Positions 1 to 7,275 of a DNA stretch of 12,489 bases are shown here, one piece after another. Position 1 is the first letter of the stretch. Each line of letters opens with the position of its first letter. The position numbers and the translations under genes were made by a program. The notes below the pieces were generated by a model. That model searched no databases and had not been told where the DNA came from. It saw only the letters and a program-made list of their open reading frames with translations. Source of the stretch: Christensenellaceae bacterium (GTDB lineage Bacteria > Bacillota > Clostridia > Christensenellales > Aristaeellaceae); the NCBI GenBank assembly GCA_017881705.1, contig JADGQP010000001.1, positions 1-12,489 of the forward strand, in the 5' to 3' direction.

Positions 1-704
1 ACGGCAATGTCACATTGCAGCGAACCGACGACGGTTTGCAGTTCCCGCGGCAGCGGGGCTGGGCGCAGGTTAACGCCCACGCCCACCAGCAACGCTTCCA
101 GCGCGCCGATTTCAAAATCGGTCACGGCTTCGGTGAGAATGCCGCAAACCTTTTGATCGTTTAAGTACAGGTCGTTTACCCATTTAATCTGTGTTTGCAG
201 GCCGGTCAGCCGCTGCACGGCACGTGCGACGGATACGGCGGCATACGCCGTTACGCCAAGCGCTTCCTCGGCGGAACGGCCGGCGGAAAGCGCGACCGTC
301 ATGTACAGCCCTGCTCCGCTGGGGGAGAAAAACGTTCGCCCCAGCCGCCCGCGGCCTGCCGTTTGTTCCTCGGCTGCGACCAGAAAAGGGCCGGTTTCGC
401 CGCCTGCCAGTCGACGCTTGGCTTCGTTATTGGTGGAATCCAGCGTGGTATAGCAATACACGGGCAGCGACGGGCGGGTTAGCGCCGCGCGTACGCCCTC
501 CTCGGAAAGGCGGTCGCTGAACGGCGCGAGGCGGTAGCCGCGGTTGGGCGTGGACTCGATAGCATAGCCGTCGGCCTTCAGCGCGTTCACGGTCTTCCAA
601 ACGGCGTTTCGGGAAACGCCAAAACGTTCCGCCAGCGCCTGGCCGGACAACGCTTCCGTCCGGTGAGCTTCCAACTCGCCGAGAATCTGGCTTTTCAGCG
701 GCAT
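1..704 (-). CDS. birA: Bifunctional biotin--[acetyl-CoA-carboxylase] ligase / biotin operon repressor BirA (partial, 3' end outside window)
   Basis: This gene makes biotinyl-5'-AMP, transfers biotin to a lysine of biotin carboxyl carrier proteins and, in the bifunctional class, represses biotin genes. My translation of the minus strand from the ATG at 704 stays open for 234 codons to the window edge. Residues 19-48 form a winged helix-turn-helix (SGQALAERFGVSRNAVWKTV), which marks the DNA-binding class. The ligase domain follows: substrate contact DSTNNEAK (89-96), the biotinoyl-AMP loop QTAGRGRLGR (114-123), KWVNDLYLN (174-182), KVCGILTE (185-192) and GVGVNL (208-213). The family is usually about 320 residues, so roughly the last 85-90 (end of the catalytic domain and the C-terminal SH3-like domain) are missing. 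The start is fixed by AGGAGG at 710-715, five bases upstream of ATG. The gene is divergent from the glycogen operon. The bioY gene about 6.5 kb away is a likely regulatory target. The family call is near certain; the repressor role is inferred from the helix-turn-helix. Confidence 0.96.
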   Translation of the reverse strand, partial: MPLKSQILGELEAHRTEALSGQALAERFGVSRNAVWKTVNALKADGYAIESTPNRGYRLAPFSDRLSEEGVRAALTRPSLPVYCYTTLDSTNNEAKRRLAGGETGPFLVAAEEQTAGRGRLGRTFFSPSGAGLYMTVALSAGRSAEEALGVTAYAAVSVARAVQRLTGLQTQIKWVNDLYLNDQKVCGILTEAVTDFEIGALEALLVGVGVNLRPAPLPRELQTVVGSLQCDIA

Positions 705-737
705 GCGCGCCTCCTGTGCGGTTTACTTCCAACAAAC

Positions 738-766
738 AGTATACCCTTGCGGCCCGATACGGGCAA
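738..766 (-). promoter_or_regulatory. Predicted sigma-A-type promoter for birA
   Basis: Read on the minus strand there is TTGCCC (761-766), a 17-base spacer and TATACT (738-743), placing the start of transcription about 30 bases before the birA ATG. Spacing is ideal and the -10 box is close to consensus. A second possible minus-strand promoter lies upstream: TTGCGT (830-835), 18 bases, TATACC (806-811). Both are predictions from sequence only. Confidence 0.6.
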
Positions 767-977
767 GTGCCCATGGCAAAAACGCAGGAGAACCCAGACA
801 CCCCTGGTATACTTGTAGCCATGTCGATTACGCAAGGCATAATCAGAACAGTCACGGGGAAACCCATAATAAAATGCTTCCCAATATCACCGCTCGTACG
901 TGACGCGGGCTGATTGAACCGATATGAAAAATCCCCGTAAATTTAACGCACACAGGTAAAAAAACCGCCCGCGTATC

Positions 978-1007
978 TTGACGAACGCAGGTCTTTGCGG
1001 CTACAAT
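978..1007 (+). promoter_or_regulatory. Predicted sigma-A-type promoter for the glgBCDA operon
   Basis: TTGACG (978-983) and TACAAT (1002-1007) are separated by 18 bases, each one mismatch from consensus. Transcription would start near 1014, giving a leader of about 180 bases before the glgB ATG. A weaker second candidate upstream is TTGAAC (914-919), 18 bases, TAAATT (938-943). No other strong promoter is obvious within the operon, consistent with the four genes being transcribed together. Confidence 0.6.
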
Positions 1008-1013
1008 AGAAGC

Positions 1014-1194
1014 AGAAGAAAGTTCTTGAGTATCGGAAGAAATAAAATCGTTCCTGTCCACGCGGCTGCGGCGGGCCGGCATGGACGTATCCAAACGGTT
1101 TTTCCGACGAAAGCAGACGGCCTGCCTAGTGTGCAACCAAACGCTTGAGCGCGTACCTTACGATATTTCACCGTTTGCATAAGGAGGTCGCCCG
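1014..1194 (+). promoter_or_regulatory. Long structured 5' leader of glgB with possible anti-Shine-Dalgarno pairing
   Basis: Hand folding shows a hairpin with GTCCA (1056-1060) paired to TGGAC (1082-1086), and CGGC (1063-1066) to GCCG (1075-1078) inside it. Nearer the gene, CCTTA (1156-1160) can pair with TAAGG (1180-1184), which is the 5' part of the ribosome binding site AAGGAGGT (1181-1188). CCGTTTG (1171-1177), in the loop of that pairing, can instead pair with CAAACGG (1092-1098), or CGTTTG with CAAACG (1138-1143). These are competing pairings of only 5-7 bp, found by eye and not scored thermodynamically, so regulation by the leader is a hypothesis. Confidence 0.3.
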
Positions 1195-3234
1195 ATGAAG
1201 TACCACCCACCTACGGCTGAGGATCGCACATTGTTCCATCAGGGCGCCAACCGCCGCGCTTACGAGATGCTGGGTGCACATCCGTGCCTGGAAAACGGCG
1301 TTAAGAAGTGGCATTTCTGTCTTTGGGCGCCAAACGCCAAGCGCGTGGCGCTGGTGGGTGGCTTTAACGGCTGGGAAAGCAACCGTAACCCCATGCAAAA
1401 GCAGTACGATGGCACTTGGGAAGTGCGGCTGACCGAGGAGGAACTGTGGAAAGACGCGCCTGCGGACGGCGCGCCCGTTTATAAATACGCAGTACTAGGG
1501 CAGGACGAACTTTGGCGCATGAAAGCCGACCCGTTTGGCATGGCCAGCGAACTGAGACCCAATACCGCCAGCCGCCTTTGCGACCTGGATGGTTACGCCT
1601 GGGGCGACGAGGCGTGGATGGCTGCGCGCGCGACGGTTAACCCTTACGTGAGCGCCGTGAATATCTACGAGGTTCACTTGGGCTCCTGGCGGCGGCATGA
1701 AGACGGCAGTTTTCTTACCTATTTGGAGCTGGCCGATCAACTGATACCCTATGTGCTCGAAATGGGGTATACCCACATCGAGCTGATGCCGGTGATGGAG
1801 CATCCGCTGGATATGTCCTGGGGATATCAGGTAACGGGTTTTTACGCGCCCACCGCGCGTTACGGTTCGCCTGGGGAGTTTCGCGCGTTTGTGGATCGCT
1901 GTCACCAGGCGGGTATCGGCGTGCTGCTGGATTGGGTGCCCGCACATTTTCCCAGGGACGAGGCGGGGCTTTACCGGCTCGACGGCACGGCCCTGTACAG
2001 CCATCCGGATCCACGGCGGGGCGAGATTGCCCAATGGGGCACAATGCTGTTTGATTTTGCGCGCGGCGAGGTGTGCAGTTTCCTCCTGAGCAACGCCTGC
2101 TTCTGGCTGGAAGTTTACCATGCCGACGGCTTGCGCGTGGACGCGGTGTCGAGCCTTTTATACTACGATTTTTGCAAGGAGCCCGGCCAATGGCTGCCCA
2201 ACCGCTACGGCGGGCGCGAAAACCTGGATGCTATCCAGTTCCTCAGGCGGCTGAACGAAACCGTGTACCATGATTTCGCGGGCGTGATGATGGTTGCCGA
2301 AGAAAGCTCCGCTTACCCGATGGTCACGGCTCCCACCTACCTGGGCGGGCTGGGGTTCGGGTTCAAGTGGAACATGGGCTGGATGAACGACATCCTCTTT
2401 TATATCCGCAAGGATTCGGTTTATCGTAAATATCACCATGAAAAGCTGACCTTCAGCCTGTTTTACGCCTTTAGCGAAAACTACATTCTGCCCTTATCCC
2501 ACGACGAAGTGGTGCACGGCAAGCATAGCCTGCTGGATAAAAACCCGGGCGATCTATGGCAGAAATTTGCCGGGTTGCGCGCGTTGTACGGCTACACCAT
2601 GGCGCATCCTGGGAAAAAGCTGATGTTTATGGGCGGAGAGTTTGCGCACTTCATCGAATGGAAGTATGACGACCAGCTGGACTGGTTTTTATTGACGTAC
2701 GACCGCCACCCGCAGGTGAAACATTGCGTGCAGACCCTGAACCTTCTGTATAAAAACTCGCCTGCGCTGTACGAGGTGGATACCTCGTGGGATGGCTTCC
2801 AATGGATTACCGCCAACGACTCGGATAACAGCGTGATCGCTTTCCTGCGCATGGACCGGCAAAATCACGCTGTCCTGTGCGTGATCAACTTCACAACGGT
2901 TTTCCACCCCATTTACCGGCTGGGGCTGCCTCTGGGCGGAACCCTGCGGGAACTGTTCAATACCGACCGCGCGGAGTTTGGCGGAAGCGACCAGTACAAC
3001 GCCTGGGAGATTACGGCGGAGGAAGGCGAGTTTAACAGCTTCCCCTTCCACGCCGACGTATGCGTGCCGCCGCTGAGCTGCTGCTATTTCACGTATGGCA
3101 GGCAGTCAGCTGCGCCGCCTGTGCCGCCCCCGTTGGAAGATACATCCGAAGGTTCACCGGAACTCCCCGCTACCGCGGCGGAGGCCGCCCCCGGGGATAA
3201 ACCCCGGCCGGCAAGTGCCCCAAAGCTGCGCTGA
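1195..3234 (+). CDS. glgB: 1,4-alpha-glucan (glycogen) branching enzyme GlgB
   Basis: GlgB cuts alpha-1,4-glucan chains and rejoins them through alpha-1,6 bonds to make glycogen branches in the cytoplasm. The 679-residue product has an N-terminal CBM48 module (about 38-100, with FCLWAPNAKRVALVGGFNGW) and a GH13 barrel from about 150. Catalytic landmarks are present: DWVPAHFP (246-253), GLRVDAV with nucleophile Asp316 (312-318), MVAEES with acid/base Glu369 (366-371), and LSHDEVVHGK with transition-state Asp437 (434-443). A C-terminal beta domain ends near YFTYG (631-635). The last 44 or so residues are a Pro/Ala/Glu-rich low-complexity tail absent from typical branching enzymes. The usual FMGQEFGQF segment reads FMGGEFAHF. 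The ATG start has the strong site AAGGAGGT six bases upstream. It is the first gene of glgBCDA, 97 bases before glgC. Identity is very secure; the function of the tail is unknown. Confidence 0.97.
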   Translation: MKYHPPTAEDRTLFHQGANRRAYEMLGAHPCLENGVKKWHFCLWAPNAKRVALVGGFNGWESNRNPMQKQYDGTWEVRLTEEELWKDAPADGAPVYKYAVLGQDELWRMKADPFGMASELRPNTASRLCDLDGYAWGDEAWMAARATVNPYVSAVNIYEVHLGSWRRHEDGSFLTYLELADQLIPYVLEMGYTHIELMPVMEHPLDMSWGYQVTGFYAPTARYGSPGEFRAFVDRCHQAGIGVLLDWVPAHFPRDEAGLYRLDGTALYSHPDPRRGEIAQWGTMLFDFARGEVCSFLLSNACFWLEVYHADGLRVDAVSSLLYYDFCKEPGQWLPNRYGGRENLDAIQFLRRLNETVYHDFAGVMMVAEESSAYPMVTAPTYLGGLGFGFKWNMGWMNDILFYIRKDSVYRKYHHEKLTFSLFYAFSENYILPLSHDEVVHGKHSLLDKNPGDLWQKFAGLRALYGYTMAHPGKKLMFMGGEFAHFIEWKYDDQLDWFLLTYDRHPQVKHCVQTLNLLYKNSPALYEVDTSWDGFQWITANDSDNSVIAFLRMDRQNHAVLCVINFTTVFHPIYRLGLPLGGTLRELFNTDRAEFGGSDQYNAWEITAEEGEFNSFPFHADVCVPPLSCCYFTYGRQSAAPPVPPPLEDTSEGSPELPATAAEAAPGDKPRPASAPKLR

Positions 3235-3299
3235 CCCATCGCCTGACCGGAGAATACCGGTTTCCGTGCGTTCGCCCCGCGGCGGAGGGAGCCGCCGCG
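3191..3299 (+). other. Cluster of three GC-rich hairpins at the glgB-glgC junction
   Basis: Three stem-loops lie in succession. CCGGGG/CCCCGG (3191-3207, loop of 5) is inside the end of glgB. ACCGG/CCGGT (3246-3261, loop of 6) follows the stop. CGCGGCGG/CCGCCGCG (3278-3299, 8 perfect GC pairs, loop AGGGAG) lies 14 bases before the glgC ribosome binding site. None is followed by a T run, so a classical terminator is unlikely. RNA stability or differential expression control within the operon is possible but unproven. Confidence 0.4.
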
Positions 3300-3313
3300 T
3301 TACCCATCACAAT

Positions 3314-3320
3314 AAAGGAG
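3314..3320 (+). promoter_or_regulatory. Ribosome binding site fixing the glgC start
   Basis: AAAGGAG lies 11 bases before the ATG at 3332, slightly far but usable. The same reading frame stays open upstream to an ATG at 3095 inside glgB, but that extension overlaps glgB out of frame and has no family resemblance. The site therefore supports 3332 as the true start. Confidence 0.65.
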
Positions 3321-3331
3321 CGTACACCTGC

Positions 3332-4504
3332 ATGAACAGGAAAAAACAATGCATTGCCATGCTGCTCGCGGGCGGGCAGGGGAGCCGGTTGGGAATTTTA
3401 ACGGCGAACATGGCCAAACCCGCCATTCCCTACGGCGGAAAATATCGCATCATCGATTTTCCTCTAAGCAACTGCACCAACAGCGGCATCGACGTCGTAG
3501 GGGTGCTGACGCAGTACCAGCCGCTGGAGCTTAACGCGTATATCGGCAGCGGTTCCCCATGGGATCTGGACCTTGCGCACGGCGGCGTTTATGTGCTGCC
3601 GCCCTACGTGAAGGGCAAGCAGGGCGAGTGGTACAGCGGCACGGCCAATGCGATCTATCAGAACGTGGCCTTTATTGAACAGTTCAGCCCCGAATATGTG
3701 CTGATCTTAAGTGGCGACCATATTTATAAAATGGATTATAACGCCATGCTGCGTTACCATATCGATAAAAGTGCGGATGTGACCATCGCGGTGCGCGAGG
3801 TGCCCTGGGAGGAAGCGTCCCGTTTTGGCATTATGAATACCGACCAGGACAACGCTATCCTGGAGTTTGATGAAAAACCCGCCAAGCCCAAGAGCAACAA
3901 GGCCAGCATGGGCGTGTATATGTTTACCTGGGACAAGCTGCGCGCCTACCTTCAGGAGGATGCGGGGCACCTGGGCAGCAGCAATGATTTTGGCAAGAAC
4001 ATTATCCCCAACATGCTGGGCGACAAGCAAAAGCTGTTTGCTTTCGATTTCGACGGCTATTGGAAGGACGTGGGTACCATCGAGAGCCTCTGGGAGGCGA
4101 ACATGGACCTGCTCAGGATGCCCATGCCGATTGACCTGTACGATAAAAAATGGCGTATTTACGGGCGCAACCCGGGCGAAACGCCCCACTACATCGCCCG
4201 GGGCGCGGTGGCGAAAAGCTGCCTGATTACCGAGGGCTGCGAGGTATACGGGCACGTGGAGCACAGCGTGCTGTTTTCGGGCGTAGAAGTGCGCGTAGGC
4301 GCGAGCGTGCTGGACAGCGTCGTGATGCCCAACGCCGTGGTGGAACGCGGCGCGGTCATCAACCGTGCCATTATTGCCGAGGGCGCGGTGATCGGCGCGG
4401 GCGCGATTGTGGGCGAAAAAGGCGGCGGCATCGCCGTGGTTGGGCAAAACGTGCGGCTTCCGGCCGGCGCTGTGGTAAAAGCGGGAGAACAACGGGCCGA
4501 GTAA
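3332..4504 (+). CDS. glgC: Glucose-1-phosphate adenylyltransferase (ADP-glucose pyrophosphorylase) catalytic subunit GlgC
   Basis: GlgC condenses ATP and glucose-1-phosphate to ADP-glucose and pyrophosphate, the committed step of bacterial glycogen synthesis. The 390-residue product begins with the nucleotidyltransferase motif LLAGGQGSRL (11-20), then AKPAIPYGGKYRIIDFPLSN (28-47). WYSGTANAIYQN (100-111), SGDHIYKMDY (127-136, Asp129 being the expected metal/catalytic residue), FDEKP (179-183) and YWKDVGTIES (243-252) follow. From about 290 the sequence shows hexapeptide repeats of a left-handed beta helix (for example VYGHVEHSVLFSGVEV, 305-320). Length is normal for the Bacillota form. The start is MNRKKQCIAM, placed by AAAGGAG at 3314-3320. 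It lies between glgB and glgD and probably works with GlgD as a hetero-oligomer, as known for Bacillus and Ruminococcus relatives. All key residues appear intact. Confidence 0.97.
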   Translation: MNRKKQCIAMLLAGGQGSRLGILTANMAKPAIPYGGKYRIIDFPLSNCTNSGIDVVGVLTQYQPLELNAYIGSGSPWDLDLAHGGVYVLPPYVKGKQGEWYSGTANAIYQNVAFIEQFSPEYVLILSGDHIYKMDYNAMLRYHIDKSADVTIAVREVPWEEASRFGIMNTDQDNAILEFDEKPAKPKSNKASMGVYMFTWDKLRAYLQEDAGHLGSSNDFGKNIIPNMLGDKQKLFAFDFDGYWKDVGTIESLWEANMDLLRMPMPIDLYDKKWRIYGRNPGETPHYIARGAVAKSCLITEGCEVYGHVEHSVLFSGVEVRVGASVLDSVVMPNAVVERGAVINRAIIAEGAVIGAGAIVGEKGGGIAVVGQNVRLPAGAVVKAGEQRAE

Positions 4505-4516
4505 ACCGACAATTTC

Positions 4517-4537
4517 ACGCTAGCCGAAGCGTTTTAT
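4517..4537 (+). terminator. Weak hairpin with T-rich tail between glgC and glgD
   Basis: ACGCT (4517-4521) pairs with AGCGT (4528-4532) around a six-base loop, directly followed by TTTATT. The stem is only 5 bp, so this would be a leaky terminator or an RNA 3'-end stabiliser rather than the operon end. It may be chance. Confidence 0.25.
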
Positions 4538-4567
4538 TGAGGATTAACAAGAAAGAGGGATCCTGCC

Positions 4568-5695
4568 ATGTCCATGAAAAACGTGCTGGGAATGATCTAT
4601 ACCGGCGAGAAGGATAGCTTTTTACGCGAACTGACGCTCCTGCGCGCCATTGCCGCCATGCCCGTGGCGGGCCGTTACCGCGTCATCGATTTTCTGGTGA
4701 GCGGCATGGTCAACAGCGGTATTAAAAACGTGGGCGTAATCATGCAGAAAAACTACCATAGTTTGATGGATCATCTGGGCAGCGGCAAGGAGTGGGATCT
4801 GCACGGCAAGAACGACGGCCTGTATATTCTGCCCCCGTTTTTAACGCGCGAAAACGTGGGCGTATACAGCGGCAGCCTGGACGCTATCCATTCCAATTTT
4901 GGCTACCTGCGCCGCAGCCGACAGGAATACGTGCTGCTTTGCAACAGCCTGATCGTTTTCAACGCGGATTTCAATGACATGTTCGATGCGTTCCTGCACA
5001 GCGGTGCGGATGTGACCCTCATGTACACCAAAAACCCGGAGATGCGCCGCCCGGAATACGGCGTTTACCTGGACGTTGGGGCGGATGGGATGGTTGCCGA
5101 CGTGGAGATCGACCCTACTTGCCCGCGCTACGAGAACACCTGCATGGAGGTGTTCCTGATGCGCAAAGATCTGCTGATGGACTTGGCGGATCGCGGCGCC
5201 GCCCACGGCTACCACGACCTGACCCGTGATATTTTCCAGCGAATGATTCGCGATGCGGGCCTGCGTGTAGCCGGTTACGAGTATAAGGACGCCTGTTACC
5301 GCATGGATAGCGTGCAGAGCTACTTCAAGTTCAACCTCGACATGATCGACCCCAAAACCCGCCACGCGCTGTTTAGCGAAGGCAAACCGATCTATACCAA
5401 GGTACGAGACGAGATGTCCGCCCGATACCTGGAAAACGCCCACGCGAGCGATTGCATCATCGCCGACGGCTGCATCATCGACGGTACCGTGGAGCACAGC
5501 GTGCTGTTCCGCGGGGTAAAAATCGCCAAGGACGCGAAGGTGAAAAACTGCATTATCATGCAGGACGGCCAGGTGGAAGAAGGCGCGCAGTTGGAAAACT
5601 GCATTCTGGACAAGCAGGCGGTGATACGGCGGGACGGCCGCCTGATCGGCCCCCGCTCCTACCCGATCGTGATTTCCAAAAACATGACCATCTAA
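4568..5695 (+). CDS. glgD: ADP-glucose pyrophosphorylase regulatory-type subunit GlgD
   Basis: GlgD is a GlgC paralogue that has lost catalytic residues and modulates GlgC activity in a hetero-oligomer. The 375-residue product aligns with GlgC throughout: GRYRVIDFLVSGMVNSGI (35-52), GVYSGSLDAIHSN (98-110), RMDSVQSYFKFNLDM (245-259) and hexapeptide repeats near 292-356 (GCIIDGTVEHSVLFRGVKI, 301-319). The GGxGxRL nucleotide loop is replaced by YTGEKDSFLREL (11-22). The GlgC segment SGDHIY becomes CNSLIV (125-130), so catalytic Asp129 of the neighbour corresponds to Ser127. Both changes are expected for GlgD and argue against independent enzyme activity. The ATG at 4568 has AAAGAGGGA about seven bases upstream; a second ATG two codons later is possible. 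It begins 63 bases after glgC and ends 74 before glgA. Confidence 0.95.
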   Translation: MSMKNVLGMIYTGEKDSFLRELTLLRAIAAMPVAGRYRVIDFLVSGMVNSGIKNVGVIMQKNYHSLMDHLGSGKEWDLHGKNDGLYILPPFLTRENVGVYSGSLDAIHSNFGYLRRSRQEYVLLCNSLIVFNADFNDMFDAFLHSGADVTLMYTKNPEMRRPEYGVYLDVGADGMVADVEIDPTCPRYENTCMEVFLMRKDLLMDLADRGAAHGYHDLTRDIFQRMIRDAGLRVAGYEYKDACYRMDSVQSYFKFNLDMIDPKTRHALFSEGKPIYTKVRDEMSARYLENAHASDCIIADGCIIDGTVEHSVLFRGVKIAKDAKVKNCIIMQDGQVEEGAQLENCILDKQAVIRRDGRLIGPRSYPIVISKNMTI

Positions 5696-5769
5696 ACCGC
5701 AGAGTCTTCCCTTCCGAGAACCCAAAACGCTCCGTCGTTTCGGCGCGGGGCACAGCAAGGAGAAAGAAC

Positions 5770-7212
5770 ATGAATATTTTGTTTACAGCCAGCGAATGCG
5801 TTCCCTTTGTGAAAACCGGCGGCCTGGCGGACGTGGTGGGTTCGCTGGCGCCCGTGCTGGCCAAACTGGGACACGACGTGCGCGTAATGCTGCCCATGTA
5901 TACGTCGATTCCCCAACAATGGCAGCAACAAATGCAGTTCGTCCTCAATTTCGACGTGCAGCTGGGTTGGCGCAGGCAGTATTGCGGCGTGCTTTCGCTC
6001 AAGAAAGACGGCGTTACCTATTATTTTCTGGACAACAAATACTACTTTGGCAGGCCCTATATTTACGGCCTGGGCGGCGACGAATACGAACGCTACGGCT
6101 TTTTCTGCCGCGCTGTGCTCAACGCTCTGCCGCTTCTTGAGTTTAAGCCGGATGTGATCCATGCGCACGACTGGCAAAGCGGCATGGTACCCGCACTTTT
6201 GAGAATTCAATACATGCACTTGCCTTTTTACGCTGGTATCAAGAGCGTTTTCACCATCCACAACCTGCAGTACCAAGGCATTTTCGGCATTAAGGAAGTG
6301 CAGGACGTGCTGGGATTGGGCGATGGGCTGTGGAGCAGCGATAAGCTGGAATGTTACGGTTGCGCAAACTTTATGAAGGCGGGCCTGGTGTACTGCGACG
6401 CCATCTCCACCGTGAGCCCCAGCTATGCCGAGGAAATCACCACCGCCTACTACGGCGAACGGCTGGACGGGTTGATTCGCACCCGCAAGGACGCGCTCTA
6501 CGGCGTGCTCAACGGCATTGATACCGAGGAATACGACCCCGAACACGACAAGCTGATTTTTGAACCCTACAGCCTGAAGACCCTGGAGGGAAAGGCGGAA
6601 AACAAGCGCCGTTTGCAGGCGGAACTGGGTTTGACCGTGGATGAGGGGATTCCGTTGATCGGCATGGTAGGGCGGCTGACCAACCAGAAAGGTCTGGATC
6701 TGGTGGACAGCGTGCTGGGCGATCTGATGAACGAGCGGGTGCAGCTGGCGGTGCTGGGCATGGGCGACGCGCGCTATACCAACCTGTTCAGCTGGGCGGA
6801 GGGGCAGTACCGCGGCCGGTTCGCCGCGCGCTTCGCTATGGACGCGACGCTGGCGCACAAGGTGTACGCGGGCGCGGACTTCTTCCTGATGCCGTCGCTG
6901 TTTGAGCCGTGCGGGCTGAGCCAGTTGATCGCCATGCGTTACGGTACCCTGCCGATCGTGCGCGAAACGGGCGGGCTTCGGGACACGGTGCTGAGCTATA
7001 ACGAGTATAACGGCGAGGGCAACGGCTTTACGTTCCTCAATTATAACGCGCGCGACATGTTCACGGTTATCAAACGCGCGCTGTATTTTTACGAAAACGA
7101 CAAGGCGGTGCTTGCGTCGCTGCAAAAGCGCGGTATGCAGGGCGATTACAGCTGGACCCACAGCGCCAGGGATTACGTGGCCATATACGAAAAATTGACG
7201 GCGAAAGCGTAA
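5770..7212 (+). CDS. glgA: Glycogen synthase GlgA (ADP-glucose: starch/glycogen glucosyltransferase, GT5)
   Basis: GlgA transfers glucose from ADP-glucose to the non-reducing end of alpha-1,4-glucan. The 480-residue product has the GT-B fold of family GT5. KTGGLADVVGSL (15-26) carries the ADP-glucose-binding lysine Lys15. HAHDWQSGMVPALL (131-144), FTIHNLQYQGIFG (161-173), STVSPSYAEEI (213-223) and GVLNGIDTEEYDP (245-257) cover the N-terminal domain and hinge. IGMVGRLTNQKGLDL (297-311) and PSLFEPCGLSQLIAMRYGTL (375-394), with the E-x7-E-type Glu379, form the donor site. Length is typical. The open frame extends upstream into glgD, but the ATG at 5770 gives the conserved MNILFTASE N-terminus and has AAGGAG (5757-5762) seven bases before it. 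It is the last glg gene; a strong terminator follows 13 bases after the stop. No glgP phosphorylase is in this window. Confidence 0.97.
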   Translation: MNILFTASECVPFVKTGGLADVVGSLAPVLAKLGHDVRVMLPMYTSIPQQWQQQMQFVLNFDVQLGWRRQYCGVLSLKKDGVTYYFLDNKYYFGRPYIYGLGGDEYERYGFFCRAVLNALPLLEFKPDVIHAHDWQSGMVPALLRIQYMHLPFYAGIKSVFTIHNLQYQGIFGIKEVQDVLGLGDGLWSSDKLECYGCANFMKAGLVYCDAISTVSPSYAEEITTAYYGERLDGLIRTRKDALYGVLNGIDTEEYDPEHDKLIFEPYSLKTLEGKAENKRRLQAELGLTVDEGIPLIGMVGRLTNQKGLDLVDSVLGDLMNERVQLAVLGMGDARYTNLFSWAEGQYRGRFAARFAMDATLAHKVYAGADFFLMPSLFEPCGLSQLIAMRYGTLPIVRETGGLRDTVLSYNEYNGEGNGFTFLNYNARDMFTVIKRALYFYENDKAVLASLQKRGMQGDYSWTHSARDYVAIYEKLTAKA

Positions 7213-7225
7213 CATGTGATACACC

Positions 7226-7270
7226 AAACAGCCGGCGCGTCGCTTCCCTGAAACGGCGCGCCGGTTGTTT
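7226..7270. terminator. Strong bidirectional intrinsic terminator between glgA and bioY
   Basis: Bases 7226-7242 pair with 7254-7270 to give a 17-bp stem (two G-T wobbles) around an 11-base loop. The stem core CCGGCGCG/CGCGCCGG is GC-rich, while AAACA at its left foot and TGTTT at its right foot supply a T-rich 3' end on both strands. It lies 13 bases after the glgA stop and 6 bases after the bioY stop (minus strand), so it should end both convergent transcripts. Confidence 0.8.
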
Positions 7271-7275
7271 GCCGT

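Larger units (their letters stand above)
705..1194. other. Non-coding divergent regulatory region between birA and glgB
   Basis: This 490-base stretch has no open frame with a credible ribosome binding site and recognisable product. It contains the birA promoter(s) on the minus strand near 738-835, the glgB promoter at 978-1007 and the roughly 180-base glgB leader. The middle, about 840-960, is more AT-rich and contains two short complementary pairs: AATCAG (841-846) with CTGATT (910-915), and ACGGGGA (854-860) with TCCCCGT (932-938). They cross each other, so they would have to form a pseudoknot or be coincidental. I do not recognise a known riboswitch class. Confidence 0.6.

Noticed and set aside
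719..743. GGTTTACTT near the birA start as a possible BirA operator
   Set aside because: Only one half-site resembles the known GGTTTACAA arm. No inverse partner occurs at a 14-17 base spacing.
427..867. Minus-strand open frame of 146 codons upstream of and overlapping birA
   Set aside because: It overlaps the clear birA coding region in another frame, has no good ribosome binding site and resembles nothing known. The birA frame carries all the ligase motifs.
3095..3331. Upstream extension of glgC in the same frame
   Set aside because: It overlaps the end of glgB out of frame and is Arg/Pro-rich low-complexity sequence. GlgC starts at the conserved MNRKKQCIAMLLAGG after a ribosome binding site.
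4841..5758. Minus-strand 305-codon open frame antisense to glgD
   Set aside because: It is an antisense shadow of GlgD with the same biased composition and no motif.
5452..5769. Upstream extension of glgA into glgD
   Set aside because: It is an out-of-frame reading of glgD. The ATG at 5770 has a good ribosome binding site and the canonical GlgA N-terminus.
5692..7227. Minus-strand 511-codon open frame antisense to glgA
   Set aside because: It mirrors the glgA coding frame, is rich in His/Val/Gln as expected for an antisense shadow, and has no family resemblance. The GT5 motifs on the plus strand are decisive.
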